NCBI RefSeq assembly: GCF_002368115.1
Contig: NZ_AP018316.1
Span: 4,513,142-4,577,141 of the forward strand
DNA: 64,000 nt
Source of the DNA: Dolichospermum compactum NIES-806
Lineage (GTDB): Bacteria; Cyanobacteriota; Cyanobacteriia; Cyanobacteriales; Nostocaceae
Reading direction: 5' to 3'
Within the stretch, counting starts at the first letter, position 1. Each line of letters opens with the position of its first letter. Positions 44,173 through 52,279 of the stretch are shown here, piece by piece. Made by a program: the position numbers and the translations under genes. The notes beneath the pieces are model-generated. The model worked only from the letters and a program-made list of their open reading frames with translations. It was not told where the DNA came from and ran no database searches.

Positions 44173-45300
44173 AGATGAACATAGTTTGCTTTCTAGTTCG
44201 GTTTCCCGTTCTTGGGTAGCAATGATAGCTTGAGCAATTACACGCTGAGTATCAACGCCTATTTTATGCAGTTGTAACCATTGTTGAGCTTCATTGCCTT
44301 CTCGCAAGATTTTTTGTAAAGGGGATAAGAAACAACTAAAGCCCTGTTGTTTGGCGATACTCCAAACTTCTTGATAGATTTGTGCTATCCAATCTCTAGC
44401 CAGGATACTACTACCATCTTGCCATCGCTGTAATTTTGCATCCAAACTGTCAGTGGCGGCAGCCATTTCGTTGCTTCTGGTTAAGGTAATGAGTTCTTCG
44501 GGAGAGAACGGGCTTTGAGTTAAAGGATCAATATTGTGGTTGTCAATAATTTGGATTAACCGGGCTTCCAGCATTGCCGTCATCGCCAACAAGGCAATAG
44601 GATCTGTGACTAGGTCACAAATTCGCAATTCTAACCGATTTAGATCATAAGGTCGGCGATCGCCATTTGGACGCACTGATGTCCACAAATGCCTGACATT
44701 TTGCATTGTTCCAGCCGCCAACTGTTCATTTACCCATTGAATATGATCAGCATGACTAGCAAATAAGGGAACATAATCAGGAGTTTGGGGAAATAGTCCC
44801 CAGCGAGTGGAATGATAACCAGTGGTTTTACTATCCAGGAAAGGAGAAGAGGCACTCATCGCTAAAAATAGAGGTGCTTCCATTCTGATGACCCGACAGG
44901 CACGCATTAATACCTCTGGGTCACTGATACCAACATTGATATGGACGCTGGCTGTAACTACCTTCGTGCCATAGGTTTGTTCAATGTAATCATGATAGGG
45001 ATTCGTGGGATCAGAACGCAAAAAGTGTTGGCTTCCTTGCAAGGATAATGTGCTACCCGGTATCAAAGTATAATTATCTAAACCTTGGAGATAATTCCGC
45101 AACGTCTTTCTAGGGCGCAATAAAGCACAGAGCAAAATGTCATAATTAATAGATGGTTGAGTTATGTACTCCACATTCCGGCTATCCGGTTCACGCATGA
45201 ATCCATCTAAGTCTGTAACAATTTTGTCCGATAGTCCCACAATGTCACCTTGATGCGTGCCAGTGTACATCTCAATCTCAAAGCCTTTTAATAAGATCAT
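44161..45300 (-). CDS. gshA: Glutamate-cysteine ligase, cyanobacterial type
   Basis: About 379 residues. It makes gamma-glutamylcysteine, the first step of glutathione synthesis. N-terminal GFEIEMYTGTHQGDIVGLS, then REPDSRNVEYITQPS, PGSTLSLQGSQHFLRSDP, VTASVHINVGI, TTGYHSTRWGLFP and DLNRLELRICDLV match the cyanobacterial GshA family. I chose ATG 45300, which has GGAG seven bases upstream, rather than the TTG four codons before. The last codons and stop lie in a heptamer repeat tract. gshB is not adjacent. Confidence 0.93.
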   Translation of the reverse strand: MILLKGFEIEMYTGTHQGDIVGLSDKIVTDLDGFMREPDSRNVEYITQPSINYDILLCALLRPRKTLRNYLQGLDNYTLIPGSTLSLQGSQHFLRSDPTNPYHDYIEQTYGTKVVTASVHINVGISDPEVLMRACRVIRMEAPLFLAMSASSPFLDSKTTGYHSTRWGLFPQTPDYVPLFASHADHIQWVNEQLAAGTMQNVRHLWTSVRPNGDRRPYDLNRLELRICDLVTDPIALLAMTAMLEARLIQIIDNHNIDPLTQSPFSPEELITLTRSNEMAAATDSLDAKLQRWQDGSSILARDWIAQIYQEVWSIAKQQGFSCFLSPLQKILREGNEAQQWLQLHKIGVDTQRVIAQAIIATQERETELESKLCSSVRQ

Positions 45301-45377
45301 GTTATTCTCCAAAACTTCTCCTAATGTTCATAAATTGTATCTAATTAGACGATTTTTTGCATTTTTTGTGTACATAT

Positions 45378-45581
45378 AACCCACATTCCGCACTTCAAAA
45401 TGTCACATATTTATACTTCAAAAAATGTTACCAAATTAGGATAGTTTTATTAAGTATTAATCCTGATTTTTCCTGGTGGTAATGGGATAGCGAAGCGCTC
45501 CGTAGGAATCGCTATCTGACTATTATTAGCCCTATAATGGTAATCTTGGTATATTACAAAATGAAGTGCGGAATGTGGGTT
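45378..45581. mobile_element. 204-bp non-coding element with 19-bp inverted ends
   Basis: AACCCACATTCCGCACTTC at 45378-45396 is repeated as its exact reverse complement at 45563-45581. The interior has no gene and contains a small AGCGAAGCGCT palindrome. The ends look like insertion-sequence termini, so this is a MITE or an internally deleted IS. I see no clear target duplication. Confidence 0.75.
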
Positions 45582-45619
45582 ACCCAACTCATACTTCCAA
45601 TTGTCAGTAAGAGTAGACA

Positions 45620-45652
45620 TAAAAAAAACCCCAAATAAATTGCAATTGGGGG
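45620..45652 (-). terminator. Rho-independent terminator after nadK
   Basis: Minus-strand stem CCCCAA/TTGGGG with an 11-base loop and a following run of eight T. It lies about 60 bases after the nadK stop and ends the ndh-nadK transcription unit. Confidence 0.8.
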
Positions 45653-45713
45653 CGAAAATTGATTGAAAATTACGGACAGACCGGGGTGAACGTTTAGAAA
45701 ATAAACATAAACA

Positions 45714-46634
45714 TCAATTGCGGTGATTATTGTTGTAGCGAACTCTTGTTCCAGCCCAAAGTAACTTCTCCCGCAATGTTTGATAATATGAATTATTTGC
45801 CCGTAAGACAATAAACTTAGCGCGACAATCAGCCATTCGCACATCAACACGATGTCCTGGCCAAATGGAAGTAGATAAAACACCATCCATCCAGAGTTTA
45901 GTGCTTAAATCATAATCGCCCAAAGGCCAAATACTAACCACCGAACCGGGGGGTAAAACCAGAGGACGACTAGAAAGACTCATGGGACAAATGGGAGTGA
46001 TGGTAATTGCTTCCATCCCATCATGAATAATTGGTCCACTGGCAGAAACAGTATAACCAGTAGAACCTGTGGGAGTAGAGATAATTAACCCATCTCCCAC
46101 ATATTGATCTACTATTTCACCATCAATTTCCATTTCTAGAATTGAGGTGATCATTCTGTCAGCAGAAGCGGGTTTGACACAAAACTCATTTAAAGCCAAG
46201 TAACTTTCTGTCACTGGTTCTAAATTTGAGCCAGTTCCTTCATATACCGCTGCTTGTAACATCATCCGCCGTTGGATAGCATAACGATCTTCTAACAGCC
46301 TGTCCCAAACTATTTCTGGATCTTGAAACTCATCTACTGACTCCGTTAAAAACCCCAAATGTCCGCCTACATTGACTCCGAGAATAGGAATGCCGGCTGG
46401 AGCTAAATGCCTAGCGCCGGTTAAAACAGTACCATCGCCACCGAGTACCAAAGCTAAATCAATTGGTTGGTTAGCAGAGGCCAAAAAAACCGGATAGGGG
46501 TTATCTTTTGGCCCACTAGGTCCCATCAATACTTGGCACTGACGATTTTCTAGTTGTTTAGCACAGAGTTCAGCCCAGCGTTTACTCTGGGTATCTCGCG
46601 CTTTATAAGCAATGATTACCTGCTTGAGTTGCAC
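45714..46634 (-). CDS. nadK: NAD kinase
   Basis: A 306-residue NAD kinase that makes NADP+ from NAD+ with ATP or polyphosphate. The GGDGTVL motif (LALVLGGDGTVLTGARHL, about 58-76), GVNVGGHLGFLTE, the NEF segment and TPTGSTGYTVSASGP are all present. Cyanobacteria have two NAD kinases; this is the one linked to the ndh cluster. It starts 6 bases after the ndhE stop, so it is co-transcribed with the NDH-1 genes, which makes sense because both serve NADP(H)/NAD(P)H turnover. The terminator at 45620 closes the unit. Confidence 0.95.
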   Translation of the reverse strand: MQLKQVIIAYKARDTQSKRWAELCAKQLENRQCQVLMGPSGPKDNPYPVFLASANQPIDLALVLGGDGTVLTGARHLAPAGIPILGVNVGGHLGFLTESVDEFQDPEIVWDRLLEDRYAIQRRMMLQAAVYEGTGSNLEPVTESYLALNEFCVKPASADRMITSILEMEIDGEIVDQYVGDGLIISTPTGSTGYTVSASGPIIHDGMEAITITPICPMSLSSRPLVLPPGSVVSIWPLGDYDLSTKLWMDGVLSTSIWPGHRVDVRMADCRAKFIVLRANNSYYQTLREKLLWAGTRVRYNNNHRN

Positions 46635-46640
46635 TAACTA

Positions 46641-46946
46641 TTACCACTTCAGAAGATTAAACTGCTCCATATCAACGGTATCGCGGTTGCGATAAATAGT
46701 CAGAACGATCGCTAAACCTACTGCTGCTTCTGCTGCTGCTACGGTAATCACGAAAACGGTAAAAACCTGACCCTTAATTAAGGTTGAATCAAGGAAGTTG
46801 GAAAATGCCATTAAATTTAGATTAACGGCATTTAGCAATAACTCAATTGACATGAGTACCCGCACTGCGTTCCGACTGGTAATTAAGCCATAAATACCAA
46901 TGCAAAACAAGGCTGCGGCTAGTAATAAAAAGTATTGGAGTTGCAT
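46641..46946 (-). CDS. ndhE: NAD(P)H-quinone oxidoreductase subunit 4L (NdhE)
   Basis: A 101-residue protein with three transmembrane helices, the NuoK homologue in the membrane arm of NDH-1. The pattern YGLITSRNAVRVLMSIELLLNAVNLNLMAF with the conserved Glu in helix 2 and a second Glu in AAAEAAVGLAI is diagnostic. It lies between ndhG (33 bases) and nadK (6 bases) in the order ndhA-ndhI-ndhG-ndhE-nadK. Confidence 0.97.
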   Translation of the reverse strand: MQLQYFLLLAAALFCIGIYGLITSRNAVRVLMSIELLLNAVNLNLMAFSNFLDSTLIKGQVFTVFVITVAAAEAAVGLAIVLTIYRNRDTVDMEQFNLLKW

Positions 46947-46990
46947 GATTGTCGGTTGTCAGTTGCCAGTTGTCAGTTGTTAGTTGTCAG
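46947..46990. repeat. TTGTCAG heptamer repeat at the ndhG-ndhE junction
   Basis: Five to six units of the heptamer fill the short gap between ndhG and ndhE (TCGGTTGTCAGTTGCCAGTTG onward) and reach the last codons and stop of ndhG. The unit is the same as the longer tract at 47608-47671. Confidence 0.8.
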
Positions 46991-47591
46991 TGCTGCTACC
47001 AGTGGAGATGAGTTCTTTAGGACGTTCTGGTAGGGTTAAAATTGTTTGTTGTAGTTCAGTGGTTGGTACTTGGTCAGGGAGATATTCCCGACGCGCCAAA
47101 ATAATTGCGCCTACCATCGCTATTAGTAAGAGGACGGAAGCTAATTCAAAGGGTAGCAAAAAGTCGCTGAAGAAATGTTCACCAATGACAACTATGGAAT
47201 TTTGATTAACTACAGGATTGGTTGTATAAGCCCAAGGTGTTGCTAATACCATTGTACTTAACAGCGCAAATAGTCCAAAACTGACTAAAGCTGTAAATAC
47301 TTTTCGTAATCCCGCACTAGGCAATGGTGAAAAATCCTGTCTTTTGTTTACCAACATGATGGCGAACAGAATTAAAACGTTAATTGCACCAACATAAATT
47401 AGTATTTGTGCTGATGCGACAAAATCACCATTTAGCAATAGGTACATTCCCGCCATGCTAATGAATACACCTCCCAGCAAAAAGGCGGAATAAACAATGT
47501 TAGAGAATAGCACTACACCGAGTGCTGTCCCAATCATCATTACACCAAGAATGCCAAGTGATACAGACTGTACTCCTTCTGCTAGATTCAC
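46980..47591 (-). CDS. ndhG: NAD(P)H-quinone oxidoreductase subunit 6 (NdhG)
   Basis: A 203-residue protein with five transmembrane helices, the NuoJ homologue of NDH-1. Typical are SNIVYSAFLLGGVFISMAGMYLLLNGDFVASAQILIYVGAINVL (positions about 30-75) and the C-terminal ASVLLLIAMVGAIILARRE. The last 30 residues are soluble and poorly conserved. The stop codon lies at the edge of a TTGTCAG tandem tract. Operon partners are ndhI upstream (211 bases of repeat between) and ndhE downstream. Confidence 0.96.
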   Translation of the reverse strand: MNLAEGVQSVSLGILGVMMIGTALGVVLFSNIVYSAFLLGGVFISMAGMYLLLNGDFVASAQILIYVGAINVLILFAIMLVNKRQDFSPLPSAGLRKVFTALVSFGLFALLSTMVLATPWAYTTNPVVNQNSIVVIGEHFFSDFLLPFELASVLLLIAMVGAIILARREYLPDQVPTTELQQTILTLPERPKELISTGSSTDN

Positions 47592-47607
47592 TGTTTTCTG
47601 TCCTTAG

Positions 47608-47671
47608 TCAGTTGTTAGTTGTCAGTTGTCAGTTGTCAGTTGTCAGTTGTCAGTTGTCAGTTGTCAGTTGT
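47608..47671. repeat. TTGTCAG heptamer tandem repeat, about 8-9 copies
   Basis: A nearly perfect run GTTGTCAGTTGTCAGTTG... in the ndhI-ndhG gap. It is a short tandemly repeated repetitive (STRR) sequence typical of heterocystous cyanobacteria. Confidence 0.9.
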
Positions 47672-47680
47672 AAATTATCT

Positions 47681-47770
47681 TAGGACTTACACAAGTGTCA
47701 CACTAAAAATCTGAAACAGATTTTTGATATCTGACGCACCTTACCAATGTGCCAGTTGCGTAAGTCCTGT
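47681..47770. mobile_element. Complete 88-90-bp GGACTTAC-ended MITE within the ndh operon
   Basis: Ends are AGGACTTACACAA at 47682 and TTGCGTAAGTCCT to 47768. TATCT occurs on both sides (47676-47680 and 47771-47775 region), a possible 5-bp target duplication. The right 57 bases are identical to 28-84 of the window. It sits between ndhI and ndhG, inside what should be one transcript. Confidence 0.8.
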
Positions 47771-47802
47771 ATCTTTCCTAATGACTAATGACTAATAATT
47801 AA

Positions 47803-48384
47803 TTATTTTTCTGTTTCTACTAGGTCTTCTGGACGAGAACCTGCACGAGGGGCATCGGCGGGGACTCCGTGAGGGTCCATTACGCCTTTAGGTAGATAAA
47901 CAAGTTCGCGGAGTGGTGTCACCATTGGATCATTTGTAACTTTATAGGGTAAACGTCCCAGGGCTACGCTATCGTAATTAAGTTCATGGCGATCGTAAGT
48001 GGCTAGTTCGTATTCTTCTGTCATGGATAAACAGTTGGTGGGACAGTATTCCACACAGTTACCGCAGAAGATACAAACACCAAAATCAATACTGTAATGT
48101 TTGAGCTTTTTCTTTTTAGTGCCTTTGTCCATTTCCCAGTCAACGACAGGGAGATTAATGGGACAGACACGTACACAGACTTCACAAGCAATACACTTGT
48201 CAAATTCATAGTGAATGCGACCGCGAAATCTTTCGCCGGGTATCAATTTTTCGTAGGGATATTGGACGGTAACAGGTCGCCGTCTCATGTGGTCAAAAGT
48301 TACAGATAATCCTTGACCAATATAACGACCTGCTTGGACTGCTTCTTTGGCGTAATCACCAACTTGTTTGAGGAATTTTAGCAT
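47803..48384 (-). CDS. ndhI: NAD(P)H-quinone oxidoreductase subunit I (NdhI), 2x[4Fe-4S]
   Basis: A 193-residue iron-sulfur subunit linking the peripheral and membrane arms of NDH-1. Two cluster motifs are complete: CIACEVCVRVCPINLP (about 64-79) and CIFCGNCVEYCPTNCLS (about 103-119). The N-terminal amphipathic segment YIGQGLSVTFDHMRRRPVTV is typical of NdhI/NuoI. The soluble C-terminal tail is cyanobacterium-specific. It is preceded by ndhA with 87 bases of GGATTTT-type repeats between. Confidence 0.97.
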   Translation of the reverse strand: MLKFLKQVGDYAKEAVQAGRYIGQGLSVTFDHMRRRPVTVQYPYEKLIPGERFRGRIHYEFDKCIACEVCVRVCPINLPVVDWEMDKGTKKKKLKHYSIDFGVCIFCGNCVEYCPTNCLSMTEEYELATYDRHELNYDSVALGRLPYKVTNDPMVTPLRELVYLPKGVMDPHGVPADAPRAGSRPEDLVETEK

Positions 48385-48403
48385 TGTGTGTCTCTCTCTT
48401 TAC

Positions 48404-48468
48404 AATTTTGGATTTTGGATTTTGGATTTTAGATTTCAGATTCAATCCAAAATCTAAAATCTAAAATT
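48404..48468. repeat. TTTTGGA tandem repeat between ndhA and ndhI
   Basis: TTTTGGATTTTGGATTTTGGATTTTAG, then CAATCCAAAATCTAAAATCTAAAAT in inverted sense, forming a long imperfect hairpin in the short gap between ndhA and ndhI. Confidence 0.8.
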
Positions 48469-48471
48469 GCC

Positions 48472-49590
48472 TTACCCACCGAAGGCGACGGGAAAGGCTA
48501 GTTTGAAGGCTGCGGTTAATAGGAGATTTACCAAGCCTATTGGTAAGAGAAATTTCCATCCTAAGTCTAGCAATTGGTCAATCCGGACTCGTGGTACTGT
48601 CCAACGAATGAGGATGGCAAGAAATACTAGTAAGTAGGCTTTAATCACGGTCATGGTAATGCCTATCACCGCTGTGACTACCTGAATGGCTGGGTCACTT
48701 TCACTGACTCCTAACCAACCAGTGATCATGTCAAGGGGGATAGGACAATGCCAACCACCAAGGTATAAAATTGCTACTAATAGGGCAGAAAGTACAAGGT
48801 TGATGTAGGAACTGAGGTAAAAGAGGGCGAATTTCATGCCTGAATATTCGGTCTGATACCCTGCTACTAGTTCTTCTTCGGCTTCTGGTAAGTCAAAGGG
48901 TAGGCGCTCGCATTCTGCTAGGGCGGCTATCCAAAAGATCACGAAACCTAATGGTTGTCGCCAAATGTTCCAGCCGAGAATGCCAAAGTTAGATTGCTGA
49001 TTCACGATGTCAACGGTGCTAAGACTATTAGACATCATGGCGATCGCTAGTACACTCAGTGCCAAGGGGATTTCATAACTGATGGACTGCGCCGCTGCCC
49101 GCAACCCTCCCAACAAAGCGTATTTATTATTAGAGGCATAACCTGCCATTAATAACCCAATGGGCTGAATACTGGATAATGCAATCCATAAAAACACACC
49201 CATGCCCACGTTAGCAATAATGATATTCTGTCCAAATGGCACAATTAAATAGGACAGAAATACTGGCAAAACGACAATAATTGGACCGATGGTAAATAGC
49301 CAAGGATCTGCTTTGACGGGGATGATGTCTTCCTTGAATACCAGTTTCAGACCATCTGCCACAGGCACTAATAATCCGAAGGGTCCTTGGTATTCAGGAC
49401 CAATCCGTTGCTGTGCCGCCGCCGAAATTTTCCGTTCTAGCCATGTGGCAACTAGAACGCCTACTGTAGCCCCAATGAGCATCAGTACCATTGGTAATGG
49501 CATCCATAGGGCTTTGGCTGCGCCTGGAGGTACGCCTAAGTCCTTGACAGATTGAATAAAAGTTCCTTGAAGGTCAATTCCTGGATTCAT
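48472..49590 (-). CDS. ndhA: NAD(P)H-quinone oxidoreductase subunit 1 (NdhA)
   Basis: A 372-residue protein with eight transmembrane helices, the NuoH homologue forming the quinone chamber of NDH-1. Family blocks: ERKISAAAQQRIGPEYQGPFG, LVPVADGLKLVFKEDIIP, RAAAQSISYEIPLALSVLAI and ERLPFDLPEAEEELVAGYQTEYSGMKFALFYL (split here by reading), all intact. It is the first gene of ndhA-I-G-E-nadK. gltA lies 585 bases upstream in the same direction. Confidence 0.97.
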   Translation of the reverse strand: MNPGIDLQGTFIQSVKDLGVPPGAAKALWMPLPMVLMLIGATVGVLVATWLERKISAAAQQRIGPEYQGPFGLLVPVADGLKLVFKEDIIPVKADPWLFTIGPIIVVLPVFLSYLIVPFGQNIIIANVGMGVFLWIALSSIQPIGLLMAGYASNNKYALLGGLRAAAQSISYEIPLALSVLAIAMMSNSLSTVDIVNQQSNFGILGWNIWRQPLGFVIFWIAALAECERLPFDLPEAEEELVAGYQTEYSGMKFALFYLSSYINLVLSALLVAILYLGGWHCPIPLDMITGWLGVSESDPAIQVVTAVIGITMTVIKAYLLVFLAILIRWTVPRVRIDQLLDLGWKFLLPIGLVNLLLTAAFKLAFPVAFGG

Positions 49591-50174
49591 GTTTGCTGCT
49601 CTTTAAGTCAACGTTCTGATGAACTATGAAGGATGAAATTACTTCCATCTTCAATCTTTTGTCCTTCAGCTTTAGTAATAATCTCTGCTGAGATGATGCT
49701 CGATTGCAGTTCCATACCTTTGCCAAGTCATGAGTTTAGTATATCCTTGGATGGTTTTCTCCATGAGACTCCACAAGACAACTTCTACTTATGGTTGGGA
49801 TTGGGAATTGATGATTGGTAAGTGGGGAAAATGGGCAAAAGTTTCGCCATTAAGTCATCAAACAAGACAAACTAGTACAGCACGGCGTAAATAAAACAAC
49901 CATTCTTCATCACTAAAAAGCTGACGCCATATTATTTTTGACTTTTGACTTTTGACGAACGCCTTGCGGTACTAGCCGCTTCCAGACTGGCAACGGTTAT
50001 CTGCTGTATCCAAATTGTCTAATTTTCTGCCCTTGGTTGCTGTTGTAAATTTGTCAATCGGAGGGAGTTGTGATTTTGGACTACAAGCCTCGATGGCAGA
50101 TATGACATTTATCAATCTGTCCATCGGAGGACTTGAATTGAACATCCAAAATCTAGAGTTGAGTTGTTTGTTAG
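49591..50174. other. Gene-free region between gltA and ndhA
   Basis: About 580 bases with only short frames of about 60 codons that resemble nothing known. It contains a small TTTTGACTTTTGAC repeat near 49935 and a CGCCTTGCGGTACTAGCCGCTTCC segment of the dispersed cyanobacterial kind near 49960. It should hold the ndhA promoter. Nothing else can be named. Confidence 0.55.
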
Positions 50175-51311
50175 TTAACGCTGGTCAATGGGAGTGTAAG
50201 TGACTTCATGACGACCGTTGTAAATTTGGGTAGGACGGAAAATCCGGTTTTCTACCAGTTGTTCTTTCCAGTGTGCTAACCAACCAGCTACACGAGCGAT
50301 CGCAAATACTGGTGTAAACAAGTCGGTAGGAATCCCCATCTTCCTGTACACTAAACCGGAGTAAAAGTCAACATTAGGATAAATCCCTTTACCACCCAGT
50401 TTTTCGGAAACTACCCGTTCCATTTCTACGGCAATTTCATAGTATTCGTCATAGCCAAATTTATCAAACAACTGCTCTGCCAAGCCTTGTAAGATTGTAG
50501 CTCTGGGATCTTTGACTTTGTAGACACGATGCCCAAAGCCCATAATTTTAGCTTTGCGTTTGAGAAGATCATTCACATAAGGAACAACATTCTCTACAGA
50601 ACCAATTTCTTCCAACATCTGAATTACTTCTTCATTCGCTCCACCATGCAATGGACCGCCTAAAGTACCCACAGCACTAGCAACTACCGCATAGGGATCA
50701 GTCAATGTAGAAGCTGTAACTCTAGCACTAAATGTAGAAGCATTCATTGTATGCTCAACATGAAGAATTAAGCAGATGTCAAATATTTTGGCAGCTAAAG
50801 GATCAGGTTCTTTCTCGTTGAGCATATACAGGAAGTTAGCCGCATAGCCTAAATCATCTCTAGGCTTAACTGGATCATTACCTTCCCGCATTAACTGAAA
50901 TGCTGCTACCATTGTGGGAATAGTCGCTATTAAACGTACGGCGGCAGTACGAATATAGACCGGATTATGTAAATCCCGACGAGAATAGAATAAACCTAAA
51001 GCAGCCGCCGAGGCTTGAAGCGCATCCATCGGATGACCACTTTCAGGGAAACATTTCATCATGTCTCGAATGCGGTATTTGATGCGTCTGTGGAAGAGAA
51101 CTTCATGCTCAAATGCTTTTAGTTCTTCCTCGTTTGGTAATTCACCCCAAATTAACAGATATGCAGTTTCTAGGAATGTACTTTTTTCGGCTAATTCCTC
51201 AATCCTGATACCACGATATTCTAGAATTCCTTTCTGCCCGTCTACATAACTAATACTCGACTGGGCTGCGGGAATGCCTTCTAAACCAGGCTTGTATTCG
51301 CATACCGTCAT
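50175..51311 (-). CDS. gltA: Citrate synthase
   Basis: A 378-residue type II-like short citrate synthase that condenses oxaloacetate and acetyl-CoA. Key blocks: N-terminal GLEGIPAAQSSISYVDGQKGILEYRG, HVEHTMNASTFSARV, LGGPLHGGANEEVIQML, IMGFGHRVYKVKDPRA and the C-terminal GIPTDLFTPVFAIARVAGWLAHWKEQ with the catalytic Asp/His/Arg context. The length is normal. sixA is 87 bases upstream on the same strand. The order sixA, gltA, then ndhA-I-G-E is seen in related cyanobacteria as I recall. Confidence 0.96.
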   Translation of the reverse strand: MTVCEYKPGLEGIPAAQSSISYVDGQKGILEYRGIRIEELAEKSTFLETAYLLIWGELPNEEELKAFEHEVLFHRRIKYRIRDMMKCFPESGHPMDALQASAAALGLFYSRRDLHNPVYIRTAAVRLIATIPTMVAAFQLMREGNDPVKPRDDLGYAANFLYMLNEKEPDPLAAKIFDICLILHVEHTMNASTFSARVTASTLTDPYAVVASAVGTLGGPLHGGANEEVIQMLEEIGSVENVVPYVNDLLKRKAKIMGFGHRVYKVKDPRATILQGLAEQLFDKFGYDEYYEIAVEMERVVSEKLGGKGIYPNVDFYSGLVYRKMGIPTDLFTPVFAIARVAGWLAHWKEQLVENRIFRPTQIYNGRHEVTYTPIDQR

Positions 51312-51398
51312 GGCAACACCATTTACTTTGTAAAATATCTGCTCACACTAACTTACCAGAGACTATTTTCACCACAATAGTTGCAGATGCAACAACTA

Positions 51399-51893
51399 TT
51401 ACAGCAGGTACTTGGGTGATGTCAACCAAAACATTTGACTACGACCCCAAGCTGAACCATCATCTGGTAGTTTTATTCCCATCATACCTGCTTTTTTGAG
51501 GATGAGGCTCTCTTTTGCTGCTCCCCACAGGAGAATTTCTGCCCAATGGCTTAAACTAGGCTCATGACCGACTAATGCTAGTTTGGTTTTCTGGGGATAA
51601 TTCCTGGGTTGAAGCCATTCTTGCCACCAATTTTGAATATTACCATCAAAGCTCAGATGATCTGATGTTTCTAACTGGGAACTCAATCCAGCCGCAATGA
51701 GTATTTCTGCTGTTTGATAAGCGCGAATTAGGGGACTGGAGAGAATGAGATCAAAGTGTAATTCTAGCTGTGCTAATCTTTGAGCGACTTTCTCGGTTTT
51801 TTGTCTTCCTTCTGGGGTGAGTTGTCGTTCTTCGTCTTTTAGTTGCGGTTGATGTTCTTCGGCGATACCATGACGAATTAAGTATAGTTCCAT
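51399..51893 (-). CDS. sixA: SixA-type phosphohistidine phosphatase
   Basis: A 164-residue histidine phosphatase. The catalytic RHG is in LYLIRHGIAEEH (about 3-14), the second Arg in SSPLIRAYQTAEIL and the second His in LALVGHEPSLSHW. SixA removes phosphate from His residues of Hpt domains or PTS components. No cognate phosphorelay is adjacent; the nearest histidine kinase is the CheA at 58854. A CGCAAAGA-type tandem repeat lies directly upstream (about 51930-51965). Confidence 0.92.
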   Translation of the reverse strand: MELYLIRHGIAEEHQPQLKDEERQLTPEGRQKTEKVAQRLAQLELHFDLILSSPLIRAYQTAEILIAAGLSSQLETSDHLSFDGNIQNWWQEWLQPRNYPQKTKLALVGHEPSLSHWAEILLWGAAKESLILKKAGMMGIKLPDDGSAWGRSQMFWLTSPKYLL

Positions 51894-51982
51894 GTTTTTA
51901 GTTGGGTGTTTTTATATTATTTTTGTTTCGCGCAAAGACGCAAAGAAGCAAAGGCGCAAAGAAGAGGGTAAAATTAGTAATT

Positions 51983-52255
51983 TCATAAAATCTTTGGATA
52001 CTGTGAAAGTCTATGTCTTATATCTCTAGCTAATTGATCAAATGTTTTACAAATTACTTTGCGTGAGTCTACTACAACTCTATTTAAATACCATTTCAAT
52101 CTAGCTTTTTCAAGCTCACTAAGGAATTCATCTCTACCTATAACAAGAATACCTTGATATTCTATATTCTCACTTCCAAAAATAGAACGAAATTGAGAAG
52201 TATTCTTAACATCATCAATTTTCCAAAACCAATCAATGATTTGACTAATTAATAT
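51983..52255 (-). pseudogene. C-terminal fragment of a Shedu/DUF4263-like nuclease gene
   Basis: A 90-codon open stretch with no start codon, blocked upstream by TAG 52256-52258 and ending at TGA 51983-51985. The peptide (ISQIIDWFWKIDDV, then YQGILVIGRDEF, RLKWYLNRVVV and CKTFDQLARDIRHRL) resembles the C-terminal part of DUF4263 (SduA, Shedu defence nuclease): a Q-x-DW helix, a GILVIGR strand and a TFDQL helix. The catalytic part is absent. It lies just downstream of the nuclease-HEPN gene on the same strand. The identity is by pattern only. Confidence 0.5.
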
Positions 52256-52279
52256 CTATATGAAAAGAATCTAGATTTT

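Noticed and set aside
45554..45886. 110-codon minus-strand frame overlapping nadK
   Set aside because: Shadow of the nadK 3' end and its terminator, hydrophobic by chance.
47608..47671. Possible CRISPR array
   Set aside because: Contiguous 7-base tandem units with no spacers; a typical STRR.
49633..50203. Two plus-strand frames of about 62 codons between ndhA and gltA
   Set aside because: No family pattern; the second ends inside gltA on the other strand.
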